NCBI GenBank assembly: GCA_051251595.1
Contig: JBPOFA010000002.1
Coordinates: forward strand, 1-64,000
Reading direction: 5' to 3'
Source of the DNA: NORP110 sp051251595
GTDB taxonomy: Bacteria; Pseudomonadota; Alphaproteobacteria; Rhodobacterales; Rhodobacteraceae
DNA: 64,000 nucleotides
The translations under genes were made by a program, and so were the position numbers. Below, one piece after another: positions 18,583 to 27,324 of the stretch. The stretch's first letter is position 1. Each line of letters opens with the position of its first letter. The notes beneath the pieces are model-generated. The model saw nothing but the letters and a program-made list of their open reading frames with translations. It made no database searches and was not told the DNA's origin.

Positions 18583-19710
18583 GTGCGCGCAGAAGCAGCA
18601 AATACAGTCGAAGCCATCAAAAAATCTTTGGCACTTCTGAAACAACGGCTTGATTGGGAAACGGCCCCTCACAGGCTGGAAGAATTCGATGCAATGATCG
18701 AAGACCCCGATCTGTGGAACGATCAGGAACGGGCGCAAAAACTGATGCGTGACCGGCAGGTTTTGATGGATGCGTTGCAAACAGCAACAGGCATCGAAAC
18801 CGAATTGAACGACAATATCGAACTGATCGAACTTGGCGAAATGGAAGACGATCAGGATGTTGTGGCAGAGGCCGAGGCCGCGCTGACCAAGCTTGCAGAA
18901 ACCGCCGCCAAGAAAGAGCTGGAAGCCTTGCTGAACGGCGAGGCCGACGCCAATGACACATTCCTTGAGATCAACTCTGGGGCCGGGGGAACGGAAAGCT
19001 GTGACTGGGCCAACATGTTGGCGCGGATGTATGTCAGATGGGCCGAGCAGCACGGGTACAAGGTTGAACTTATGTCCGAAACCGCCGGGGAAGAGGCGGG
19101 GATCAAATCCGCAGCCTATAAGATTTCCGGCCACAATGCCTATGGCTGGCTGAAATCGGAAAGCGGCGTGCATCGGTTGGTTCGGATCTCTCCATTCGAT
19201 TCGAATGCGCGGCGGCACACGTCTTTTTCATCGGTTTGGGTTTACCCTGTGGTGGATGAGAATATTGATATCGAAGTGAATCCATCTGATATTCGGGTGG
19301 ATACCTACCGGTCTTCCGGCGCTGGTGGGCAGCACGTGAACACGACCGATTCCGCGGTGCGCATCACGCACTTGCCAACCGGAATTGTTGTCACATCTTC
19401 CGAAAAGTCGCAGCATCAAAACCGCGCAAATGCTATGGCCGCGCTGAAATCCCGGCTTTACACGATGGAGCTTGATCGGCGCAACGCATCTATCCAGGAA
19501 GCGCATGAGGCCAAGGGTGATGCAGGCTGGGGCAATCAGATCCGGTCATATGTGTTGCAGCCCTATCAAATGGTGAAGGACCTGCGGACCAACTTTGAAA
19601 CCTCGGACACGCAGGGTGTGCTGAACGGGGATCTGGATGGGTTGATGGCGGCGACATTGGCGCTAGATGCCTCTGGGAAGTCCCGATCCGAGGCGCAGAG
19701 CGACGACTAA
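18583..19710 (+). CDS. prfB: Peptide chain release factor 2
   Basis: 375 residues. RF2 recognises UGA and UAA; the SPF anticodon-like tripeptide is in LVRISPFDSNARR and the catalytic GGQ in SSGAGGQHVNTTDSA near residue 248. The gene is a single continuous frame from GTG 18583, preceded by AGGA at eight bases, so the programmed +1 frameshift found in many bacterial prfB genes is absent. It follows the PBP gene by 68 bases and probably belongs to the same transcription unit. Confidence 0.95.
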   Translation: MRAEAANTVEAIKKSLALLKQRLDWETAPHRLEEFDAMIEDPDLWNDQERAQKLMRDRQVLMDALQTATGIETELNDNIELIELGEMEDDQDVVAEAEAALTKLAETAAKKELEALLNGEADANDTFLEINSGAGGTESCDWANMLARMYVRWAEQHGYKVELMSETAGEEAGIKSAAYKISGHNAYGWLKSESGVHRLVRISPFDSNARRHTSFSSVWVYPVVDENIDIEVNPSDIRVDTYRSSGAGGQHVNTTDSAVRITHLPTGIVVTSSEKSQHQNRANAMAALKSRLYTMELDRRNASIQEAHEAKGDAGWGNQIRSYVLQPYQMVKDLRTNFETSDTQGVLNGDLDGLMAATLALDASGKSRSEAQSDD

Positions 19711-19795
19711 AGCTGTTATCCTTCTGGCTTGGACTATGATCCAAGTCAAAGCGGGGGGACGGTCCGGCATTTAGCCTCTGTTATGGAGGGATCAA

Positions 19796-20575
19796 ATGAC
19801 GGATGTGCACACACCACCGGCTTCGCCGCTGCCTGAGATCAACGAAATTACCATGAACGACCTTTGGTTCGCAATGAAAGCGGGCTGGACCGATTTCAAG
19901 GCGGCACCGTTCTACGGTGTGTTCTTTAGTGCGGTCTATGTCTTGGGGGGCTTTTTTCTGATCTTCTTGGGGGCAGGGACCGTCACTTGGACCTTGGCCA
20001 TGTCGCTTGGCTTTCCATTGGTCGCGCCCTTTGCGGCTGTTGGTTTGTATGAGGTCAGCAGGCGGCTGGAAGCCGGTGAAGCGTTGGAATTCGGCGAAAT
20101 ACTGGCGGTGGTCGTTGGTGAAAAGGACCGCCAGATTCCCTGGATGGGCGCGATCATCGTCATTTACTTTTTGTTTTGGACCTTCCTGGCGCATATGATC
20201 TTTGCGCTTTTCCTTGGGCCTTCGGCGTTGCTGCATGTTGGAACGTCGATTGGGGATTATACCTCGGGCGTGGCGCTGATCATGATTGTGACGGAATTGA
20301 TCGTCGGGGGGATCCTGGCCTTTGTTTTGTTTTCTTTAACCGTGGTCAGCCTGCCGCTGCTGCTGGAAAAGGAAATTGATTTCGTATCTGCGATGTTGCT
20401 GAGCTTGCGGGCCGTTCGCCAAAACCTGCCGGTTATGCTGGCATGGGCGGCGCTGATCGCGGGGCTGACATTGGCGGCCATGGTGCCCATGTTTTTAGGG
20501 CTGATGGTTGTGCTGCCCTTGCTGGGGCACGCCACATGGCATTTGTACCGACGGGTGTTGACCCATAGCCGTTGA
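19796..20575 (+). CDS. DUF2189 family integral membrane protein
   Basis: 259 residues with about six hydrophobic segments. The opening (INEITMNDLWFAMKAGWTDF, then FKAAPFYGVFFSAVYVLGG) is typical of DUF2189, a proteobacterial inner-membrane family without known function. Strong ribosome site GGAGGG is seven bases before ATG. It is convergent with the bactofilin operon, whose terminator begins only four bases after its stop; read on the plus strand that hairpin has no downstream T-run. Confidence 0.8.
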   Translation: MTDVHTPPASPLPEINEITMNDLWFAMKAGWTDFKAAPFYGVFFSAVYVLGGFFLIFLGAGTVTWTLAMSLGFPLVAPFAAVGLYEVSRRLEAGEALEFGEILAVVVGEKDRQIPWMGAIIVIYFLFWTFLAHMIFALFLGPSALLHVGTSIGDYTSGVALIMIVTELIVGGILAFVLFSLTVVSLPLLLEKEIDFVSAMLLSLRAVRQNLPVMLAWAALIAGLTLAAMVPMFLGLMVVLPLLGHATWHLYRRVLTHSR

Positions 20576-20578
20576 TGC

Positions 20579-20610
20579 AAAAAAAGGGCGCCAGTATTCA
20601 ACTGACGCCC
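20579..20610 (-). terminator. Rho-independent terminator of the bactofilin/M23 operon
   Basis: On the minus strand, GGGCGTCAGT and ACTGGCGCCC (one G-U pair) form a 10-bp stem around a five-base loop (20586-20610), directly followed by seven T residues (20579-20585 complement). It lies 26 bases past the bactofilin stop. Confidence 0.88.
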
Positions 20611-20635
20611 CAATTCAATAAATTTTTTGTAGGGC

Positions 20636-21130
20636 CTAGCCTTTGGCTTCGGCCGATTTCGCAGCGCGATCTTCGACTTTTAGCGGCTCTTCCTGGCGCT
20701 GGACGGTGCCTTCGAAATGCGCGCCAGATTCGATGGCGATGGTTTTGTGGATGATGTCACCTTCGACCCGAGCGGTCGATGTCAGGCGCACCTTCAAGCC
20801 GCGCACACGACCAACAACGCGGCCGTTGACGACGACATCGTCTGCGACGCATTCGCCCTCTACGGTGGCGCCTTCGCCGATTGTCAGTAGGTGGGCGCGA
20901 ATGTCGCCTTTTACCTTGCCTTCAATCTGGATGTCGCCGGTGGTCTTGATGTTCCCGGTGATCAGCAAATCTGCCGACAAAGCCGATGCCGGTGGTTTGG
21001 CTTTCGGTGTGGAGGGTTTGAATTCCGGTGCGCTGGATTTTGGCGCAGACTGTTCCGGAGCAGGTGATGTGCCTGCCTCGTCTTCGCTGCCTTTGGGTCC
21101 AGGTTCGTTGATTCTGCTTTTAGAGAACAT
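20636..21130 (-). CDS. Bactofilin family protein
   Basis: 164 residues. A disordered, proline- and serine-rich N-terminal tail (about 50 residues) precedes the bactofilin beta-helix (DLLITGNIKTTGDIQIEGKV, GDIRAHLLTIGEGATVEGEC and similar rungs), then a short charged tail. Bactofilins polymerise without nucleotide and scaffold localised peptidoglycan work. The start overlaps the end of the M23 endopeptidase gene by 11 bases, and the two are co-transcribed, a widespread bactofilin/M23 pairing. A terminator closes the unit. Confidence 0.9.
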   Translation of the reverse strand: MFSKSRINEPGPKGSEDEAGTSPAPEQSAPKSSAPEFKPSTPKAKPPASALSADLLITGNIKTTGDIQIEGKVKGDIRAHLLTIGEGATVEGECVADDVVVNGRVVGRVRGLKVRLTSTARVEGDIIHKTIAIESGAHFEGTVQRQEEPLKVEDRAAKSAEAKG

Positions 21131-22442
21131 CTTTTGCTGCCTTGATATAAGTCATAGGATTGACTGCGTTTCCACCGGCACGGATTTCATAGTGAAGATG
21201 GGTCCCGGTAGAGTTGCCAGAGTTCCCCATATCACCGATCCGCTCCCCACGCGAGACTTTTTGACCAACACTCACGCGGATTTTTGATTGGTGCGCATAA
21301 CGTGTCTCTAGTCCGAAGGCGTGTTCAATGATCACAACGCGACCATATCCGTTCTTCCAGCCCGCGAATGTCACAGTCCCGTCGGCGGTCGCATAGATTG
21401 GTGTTCCGTAAGAGGACGCGAAATCGGTGCCCGAATGCATGCGCCCCCATCTTGGGCCAAATCCGCTGGTGTATCTGAAACTTGCTTTGACCGGCAGCGC
21501 GAAAGGCACTTTGTCGACCGCGATCCTGTACATGTTCATCTGGTCCAGTTTTTCCAGAATCGTGTTGGCCCGTGCGCTTTCTGGGTCAGGCTCTGCGCCT
21601 TTTGTTGAAAAGGTGATCGGGACAAGCGGGCCACCTTGCCCGGAATAGCCGCGTTTAACGGTGTCGAGAATTTTGTCGGTGTCCATGCCGGCGGCCTTGA
21701 ACATCTTGTCCAAAGGTTTGACCGACAGGCTGACCGCATCTTCAAGTTGGCTGAAGATCTGGTCGTTTTTTTCAAGCAATAGTTTTTGCTGCAGCTCCAG
21801 CTCGTTTGCGTGTTGGTCTGCGGCTTCGGCCATTTCCTGCATTTCGTCGCGCTGCAGGGCGGTATCGGAGAGCGCTGAGGTTAGGAAATCCACCGTGGAT
21901 TCGATATCGCCGCTGGTTCTTGCGCCATGCAGGGCTTCTTCCTGAGTTTCGCTTAGGTTGGCCGTTAGGGTTGCGACATTGTTGCGCGCTTCGTCCCGTT
22001 CGCGGATGGTCCGGCGCAGGGTCGATTGGATGACCTCGATGCCTTTTTCCATTTCCTTGCGGCGGTCTTCAGAGTCGAGCAAGGCCAGCTGCATGTTCGA
22101 AATTTGCGACAATGCAGTGTTAAAGCGCTCCTGAGCGGTCGTTGCCTCTGCGATGCGGCTGTCGCGTTCCTGGGACAGGTCGTTCAGGCGCATTTCGTAA
22201 AGGTTTTGTTCGCGTTTGGCCTGTTCGCGAATGCTGCCGGATCCGATGCTGTCCATCAGCAAAAAGGCAGTGGCAAATATTGTCCAGGCGACGAATGCAA
22301 CAGAGCCTGTCCATGCGATCAATTGGTTGGTCGATGTCAGGCGGATGAACCGTGTATCCGTATCTGACCGAAGGAATATGCGCTTTTCAGGGAAGCGTTT
22401 TTCCAACACCGCATGAACTTTCATGAATAGTCGTTTTGGCAA
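21120..22442 (-). CDS. M23-family peptidoglycan endopeptidase with membrane anchor and coiled coil
   Basis: 440 residues. One transmembrane helix near residues 40-65 (WTGSVAFVAWTIFATAFLLM) is followed by a long coiled coil (about 70-230, rich in E, R, Q) and a C-terminal lysostaphin-type M23 domain with the zinc motifs RMHSGTDFASSYGTP and THLHYEIRAGG. It should cleave peptide crosslinks in the periplasm. I keep TTG 22442 as start because AGGGGA lies six bases upstream; ATG 22424, six codons later, lacks a ribosome site. Overlap with the bactofilin gene suggests that the bactofilin positions this enzyme. Confidence 0.87.
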   Translation of the reverse strand: MPKRLFMKVHAVLEKRFPEKRIFLRSDTDTRFIRLTSTNQLIAWTGSVAFVAWTIFATAFLLMDSIGSGSIREQAKREQNLYEMRLNDLSQERDSRIAEATTAQERFNTALSQISNMQLALLDSEDRRKEMEKGIEVIQSTLRRTIRERDEARNNVATLTANLSETQEEALHGARTSGDIESTVDFLTSALSDTALQRDEMQEMAEAADQHANELELQQKLLLEKNDQIFSQLEDAVSLSVKPLDKMFKAAGMDTDKILDTVKRGYSGQGGPLVPITFSTKGAEPDPESARANTILEKLDQMNMYRIAVDKVPFALPVKASFRYTSGFGPRWGRMHSGTDFASSYGTPIYATADGTVTFAGWKNGYGRVVIIEHAFGLETRYAHQSKIRVSVGQKVSRGERIGDMGNSGNSTGTHLHYEIRAGGNAVNPMTYIKAAKDVL

Positions 22443-22614
22443 TTCTTGTCCCCTATTGTCTCACCCAGGTCCCGTGCAGCTTGCGTAGCCCAATACCCAA
22501 GTGACTCGTAAGGGAATACAAATTGCAGCGGCTGGCTGCAAGAATTTTGCATGTGTCATTTGGTTTCGGTTGGAAATATTTGATAATGGGCGATAAATCG
22601 CCGACGAATTCACG

Positions 22615-23439
22615 CTATTCGGGGGCGTCCTCGTGTTCCGTCAAAGGCCAGTAGAAATCTGGAGGGATACCTGCCTCGGCCCGTTTTTCTTCGTTGAAGG
22701 GCGGTTTCAGCGTGCTGTGAAAGTATTTTCTGACCAGCGCGTGAAAGGCCGTTTTCGGGTCAATATCATGGCGACCGCAGAGGAAATGAAACCATTTGGA
22801 CCCATAGGCCACGTGGCCGACCTCTTCGGAATAGATCGTTTCAAGCGCTGCGATCACATCGGTTTCCTTGGCGTTTTTGAACAAGGTGATCATGCCCGGG
22901 GTAACGTCCAGTCCGCGCGCCTCTAGCACCATTGGGACGACGGCAAGACGCCCCATGAAATCATCCACGGTGTCTTCTGCGGCGCGCCACATCCCGGCAT
23001 GGGCGGGCATTGCACCGTAGTAGCTGCCTGCGGCCTCTAGGCAATCGGCCATGAGGTTGAAATGTTTGGATTCTTCATCGGCGGCTTTGACCCAATCGTC
23101 AAAATACCCGTCGGGCATTGGGATGTGGCTGAACCGGGCAATGATATCCCAGTGCAGGTCAACCGCGTTCAGTTCGATATGCGCAACCGCGTGCAAAATC
23201 GCCAGACGGCCCGCCGCAGTGCCGGGCCGGCGGCGTGGTACGTCGCGCGGGTCCAGCAATTCGGGCGCCTCTGGGCGTGCCGGGCGCAGGGGCGGTTTGG
23301 CTGTGCCCACGGGGATTGGTGTGCCTGCCTTGCGGGCTGCGAACCATTCTTTGGCATAGCCGCGGGACAGGGCCGTCTTTTCGCGGGCGTTGGCGGTGGT
23401 CAAGACACCGACCGCCATGTCTGACAAGGTGATGGTCAC
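22615..23439 (-). CDS. DUF455 ferritin-like protein
   Basis: 274 residues of the DUF455 ferritin-like family. Candidate di-metal ligands are in HAVAHIELNAVDLHWDI, AADEESKHFNLMAD and YSEEVGHVAYG, the spaced E/ExxH pattern of four-helix-bundle diiron proteins. The reaction is unknown; an oxidase or hydroxylase role is possible from the fold. GTG at 23439 overlaps the peroxiredoxin stop by GTGA, arguing for coupled translation; ATG at 23418 is an alternative. The link to a peroxide-reducing enzyme fits an oxidative-stress or metal role but does not prove it. Confidence 0.78.
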   Translation of the reverse strand: MTITLSDMAVGVLTTANAREKTALSRGYAKEWFAARKAGTPIPVGTAKPPLRPARPEAPELLDPRDVPRRRPGTAAGRLAILHAVAHIELNAVDLHWDIIARFSHIPMPDGYFDDWVKAADEESKHFNLMADCLEAAGSYYGAMPAHAGMWRAAEDTVDDFMGRLAVVPMVLEARGLDVTPGMITLFKNAKETDVIAALETIYSEEVGHVAYGSKWFHFLCGRHDIDPKTAFHALVRKYFHSTLKPPFNEEKRAEAGIPPDFYWPLTEHEDAPE

Positions 23440-23897
23440 AGGGCTTGTGCCGCGGCCAGAACCTCGGCGACGTGGTCTTTGACGCGGACCTTGTTCCAGA
23501 TTTTTGCAATCTTGCCGTCACTGTCGATCAGGAAGGTTGTGCGTTCAATGCCCATATATTTTTTGCCGTAATTGTTCTTTTCGACCCAGACGCCATAGGC
23601 TTCGCACACAGCGCCGTCGACATCACTGACCAGCGGCACGGAGAGGTTGTATTTGTTGCAGAACTTGTCGTGGCTTTCGACGGAATCCTTGGACACGCCG
23701 ATCACGATTGTGTTGCATTTTTCGAATTCGTCTTTTGAAGCTGTGAAATCGATGGCTTCCAGAGTACATCCCTTGGTGTCGTCTTTGGGGTAAAAGTAAA
23801 GTACAACAGCCTGCGGCTTTAACGCAGAGAGAGTAATGTCCTGGCCGCCGTCACGGGGCAAAGTGAAATCGGGGGCTGGTTGATTGAGGTCTATCAT
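23436..23897 (-). CDS. bcp: Thioredoxin-dependent peroxiredoxin (BCP/PrxQ type)
   Basis: 153 residues. The N terminus MIDLNQPAPDFTLPRDGGQD and the active-site segment FYPKDDTKGCTLEAIDF place it in the BCP/PrxQ group; the peroxidatic Cys is near residue 45. The second Cys of two-Cys PrxQ (five residues later) is replaced here (GCTLEAID), so it is probably 1-Cys or uses another resolving thiol. It reduces H2O2 and organic peroxides with thioredoxin in the cytoplasm. First gene of a two-gene minus-strand unit with the DUF455 gene. Confidence 0.9.
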   Translation of the reverse strand: MIDLNQPAPDFTLPRDGGQDITLSALKPQAVVLYFYPKDDTKGCTLEAIDFTASKDEFEKCNTIVIGVSKDSVESHDKFCNKYNLSVPLVSDVDGAVCEAYGVWVEKNNYGKKYMGIERTTFLIDSDGKIAKIWNKVRVKDHVAEVLAAAQAL

Positions 23898-24006
23898 TTT
23901 AATGCCTTTGCTGTAGGAATTCGGGTTTTGTTTTTAGGGCCTAAAGGGCAAAGATGAAATCGAAGATTGGGCGCAAACCGAAAATGGACTCAAATAACAC
24001 AAAGAT

Positions 24007-27000
24007 ATGAACGACCAGCCGCCTCCACATCATCCAACGCGTCGCGAGAAACGCGTCAAACGCAAGAAACGCAAACATGTTCGGCGGCATCATTCCGGGT
24101 TCGGGATTTGGCGGCTGCTGAGCACGTTTTTGTTGATGGTGTTGTTGGTGATGGCGGGGTTGTCGGTCACCGGTCGGTCGTTGATCATGCCCGGTTGGGT
24201 CACCAAGATCATTTCAGCGCGCGTCAATGATGCGATCGAGGTTGGGCACGTCACGATTGGGCAGACGCTGATACAGGTGAACAACCGTGGCATCCCCGGG
24301 TTGCAGTTTCTGGACCTTGGGGTTTTTGACGGGCGCGGTGCAGAGGTTGTGCGCCTGAACAATGTGGGGGCCCATTTGTCCCCGGCGGCTGTGTTGGAAG
24401 GTCGTCTGACCGTACGGGATGTTCAATTGAACGGCGCGCAGATGACCTTGCGCAGGTTGCCCGATGGTCAATTCGATTTGTCCTTTGCGGGCGCTGTTGC
24501 TGTGGGGACGCTGCCGGGAATTCTTGACATCATCGATAAATCCCTTGGGGTTGCGCCCCTTGATCAGACACAGGAATTCACCGCGCAGGACCTGACCATT
24601 CATGTGGAAGACATGCGCAGCGGGCGGTTTTGGCAGGTCACCGATGGCAGGATGCAATTGATGCGCATGCCGGACGGCCTGGACATTACGGTGGCCTTTG
24701 ACGTGTTCAACGGAACAGAGGATCTGGCCGAAGTCGTTCTAGGGGCGAAGACCAACAAAGACACATCTGCGGCCTTCGTCGGGGGCAGCTTTGAAAACGC
24801 GCTGACGACAGATATCGCTTTGCAGTCACCGATCCTTAGCTTTCTGAGCGTGCTTAACGCGCCAATAAACGGGGCGCTTCGGGCTGAGTTTCAGGACAAT
24901 GGTGACTTGTCCAGTTTCGCCGGATCGCTTGAAATCGACAAAGGCGCGTTGCAGCCCACAGCGGACACAAAGCCAATCGGCTTTGAGGATGGCAAGGCCT
25001 ATTTCAAATACGATCCCTTGGATCAGATGTTAAGCTTTTCAGAGGTCTCGGTCACAACCGAGGCAGGCAGTGCGGTGTCATCCGGTCACGCATATTTGCG
25101 CGACTTCAAGGACGGTTGGCCGCAAACGATGTTGGCACAGTATCAACTGTCCGATCTCAAGATCGAAAAAGGCAGTGTATTTGATACTCCGGTTACATAT
25201 TCCAAAGGGGCCATGGACATCCGTATGCAACTTGCGCCGTTTTCGGTGGATTTTGGTCAGGTCGTCTTGATGGATGGTGCAGAAAAGGTAGAGGCCTCTG
25301 GCCGTGCGACGGTCGTTGATGGCTCTTGGGACATTTCTGGCGATGTGGGCATCAATGAGATGGGGTATGACCGTGTGCTGTCTTTGTGGCCTACGGCGGT
25401 TGCCCCGAACACGCGAAAATGGCTGGGGGCAAATTTGAACGGGGGGCGGTTCAAAGACATGCATGCAGCCTTTCGCAAAAAACCGAATGAGCCGCTGCGT
25501 CGTCATATCGGTTTTCAATTCGAGGATGCAGATGTCCGGTTCCTAAAGACGATGCCCCATATCACCGACGGCGCAGGCTATGCGACGATCGCGGAAAATA
25601 CGTTCACACTGGCCGTGGAACAGGGGGGCGTGGTTGCGCCCGAAGGCGGCACGCTCGATCTGACCGGATCGACCATGACGATCCAAGACGTCACCGAAAA
25701 GCCGGCCACCGCGCGGTTTGATCTGGATGGTGTCGGGACCGCGACAAGTCTGATTTCCTTGCTGAACCAGCCCCCATTTAAAATCCTGAAAAGCGGCGGT
25801 CTGCCGGTTGATTTTGTCTCTGCCGGGTTAGAGCTGGACGGGGTTCTTTCATTGCCGCTGCAAAAGAAGGTCACGATGGAGGATCTGAGCTATGATTTCA
25901 GCGGCACATTGGAAGATGTTTCGTCTGATGTTCTGGTGCCAGATCGCCGGCTGGCGGCCGATACCCTTGCGATCACTGCGGATACAGAACGGGTCGAAGT
26001 CACCGGCCCCGCGACACTGGGAACGGCCCGGGCGGATGCAACATGGCGCCAGGATATGGGGCCGGAATTCGCCGGACAGCACAAGGTCTTTGGCACGGTT
26101 GAACTGTCTCAGGGGTTCCTCGATGAATTCAAGATTGATTTCCCGCCAAACACCGTGCGCGGGGCAAATGACGCCGCGTTTGAGCTGCAATTCGTCAGCG
26201 ACACGGCACCGCAATTCACGGTGACATCTGATTTGCTGGGGGCGGCGCTTTCCATTCCGGAAATCGGATGGGCTAAGCCTGCGAATACAAAGGCAAGCCT
26301 TACTGTGTCGGGCAGCCTTGGTTCGCCGCCGAAAGTTGAAGCCGTAGACCTGGTTGCCCCGGGACTAAGCGCGAGCGGCGGAACGGTGCAGTTGAACGCG
26401 GACAGCTCTTTTAACACGGCGCGTTTTTCCCGGGTGAAGGCCGGTGATTGGCTGGATGCGCCTGTGGTTTTGACGGCGCGCGGCGGCGCACGTGCGCCTG
26501 CGATTTCTGTGCAGGGCGGAACGTTGGATATTCGGAAGACATCTTTTGGCGGCGGTGGCGGACAGAGGAGCCGCTCTGGCGGAGGCCCGATGACGTTATC
26601 GCTGGACAGAGTCATCGTTTCCGAAGGTATCGCACTGACCGGATTTGAGGCGGCTTTGCAAAACACCGGCGGATTGTCCGGGGACTTTACGGCGCGTCTG
26701 AACGGCGGGACACGGCTGAACGGTGATCTCGCCCCGTCTGCGAATGGTGTGGCGGTTCGGGTCCGCAGTAGCAATGCGGGTGGCATTGCCAACAATGCCG
26801 GGATTTTGACCAATGTTGTGGGTGGGTCTTTGGACATGACGCTGCGCCCGCAAAAACAAAGTGGCGTTTATGATGGCCAGCTTAAGGTTCGAAATACGCG
26901 TGTTGTGCGCACAAACACGATGGCAGAGCTGTTGAATGCGATGTCGATTGTCGGTCTGCTCGATGAAATGAACGGGCAGGGCATCGCTTTCAGTGAAATT

Positions 27001-27324
27001 GACGCGGGGTTTACCCTGACGCCGAACACGGTGCGTCTAAACCAGTCTAGCGCGGTTGGGCCTTCTTTGGGTGTGTCGCTGGACGGCCTATTTGATTTGC
27101 GCACCTCGCAGATGCAGTTGCAGGGTGTGATTTCGCCTGTGTATTTCCTCAACGGAATCGGACAGATATTTTCCCCGCGCAGCGGTGAAGGATTGTTCGG
27201 ATTTAACTATACGGTGTCCGGAACCTCGGAAAACCCCAAGGTGGATGTGAACCCGCTGTCCATTCTAACGCCCGGGATGTTCCGTGACATATTCCGGCGC
27301 CCGCCGCCAAAGGTAACCCGATGA
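24007..27324 (+). CDS. AsmA-like / DUF3971 large envelope protein
   Basis: 1105 residues. A strongly basic cytoplasmic tail (RREKRVKRKKRKHVRRHH) precedes one signal-anchor helix (LLSTFLLMVLLVMAGLSV); the remainder is a long beta-rich periplasmic region with repeated AsmA/YhdP-type strands and an AsmA-like C terminus (GSLDMTLRPQKQSGVYDG, GEGLFGFNYTVSGTSENPKV). The YhdP/TamB/AsmA superfamily forms hydrophobic bridges for phospholipid transport to the outer membrane, the likely but unproven role here. The stop overlaps queA by ATGA. Confidence 0.75.
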   Translation: MNDQPPPHHPTRREKRVKRKKRKHVRRHHSGFGIWRLLSTFLLMVLLVMAGLSVTGRSLIMPGWVTKIISARVNDAIEVGHVTIGQTLIQVNNRGIPGLQFLDLGVFDGRGAEVVRLNNVGAHLSPAAVLEGRLTVRDVQLNGAQMTLRRLPDGQFDLSFAGAVAVGTLPGILDIIDKSLGVAPLDQTQEFTAQDLTIHVEDMRSGRFWQVTDGRMQLMRMPDGLDITVAFDVFNGTEDLAEVVLGAKTNKDTSAAFVGGSFENALTTDIALQSPILSFLSVLNAPINGALRAEFQDNGDLSSFAGSLEIDKGALQPTADTKPIGFEDGKAYFKYDPLDQMLSFSEVSVTTEAGSAVSSGHAYLRDFKDGWPQTMLAQYQLSDLKIEKGSVFDTPVTYSKGAMDIRMQLAPFSVDFGQVVLMDGAEKVEASGRATVVDGSWDISGDVGINEMGYDRVLSLWPTAVAPNTRKWLGANLNGGRFKDMHAAFRKKPNEPLRRHIGFQFEDADVRFLKTMPHITDGAGYATIAENTFTLAVEQGGVVAPEGGTLDLTGSTMTIQDVTEKPATARFDLDGVGTATSLISLLNQPPFKILKSGGLPVDFVSAGLELDGVLSLPLQKKVTMEDLSYDFSGTLEDVSSDVLVPDRRLAADTLAITADTERVEVTGPATLGTARADATWRQDMGPEFAGQHKVFGTVELSQGFLDEFKIDFPPNTVRGANDAAFELQFVSDTAPQFTVTSDLLGAALSIPEIGWAKPANTKASLTVSGSLGSPPKVEAVDLVAPGLSASGGTVQLNADSSFNTARFSRVKAGDWLDAPVVLTARGGARAPAISVQGGTLDIRKTSFGGGGGQRSRSGGGPMTLSLDRVIVSEGIALTGFEAALQNTGGLSGDFTARLNGGTRLNGDLAPSANGVAVRVRSSNAGGIANNAGILTNVVGGSLDMTLRPQKQSGVYDGQLKVRNTRVVRTNTMAELLNAMSIVGLLDEMNGQGIAFSEIDAGFTLTPNTVRLNQSSAVGPSLGVSLDGLFDLRTSQMQLQGVISPVYFLNGIGQIFSPRSGEGLFGFNYTVSGTSENPKVDVNPLSILTPGMFRDIFRRPPPKVTR

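Noticed and set aside
18583..18700. Programmed +1 frameshift in prfB
   Set aside because: The frame is continuous from GTG 18583, and no CTTTGA-type slip site or in-frame TGA is present near codon 25.
22554..22567. Third copy of TGTCATTTGGTTTC, shared with the hemA region
   Set aside because: A 14-base match between two places is expected by chance in 64 kb; no paired repeat accompanies it here.
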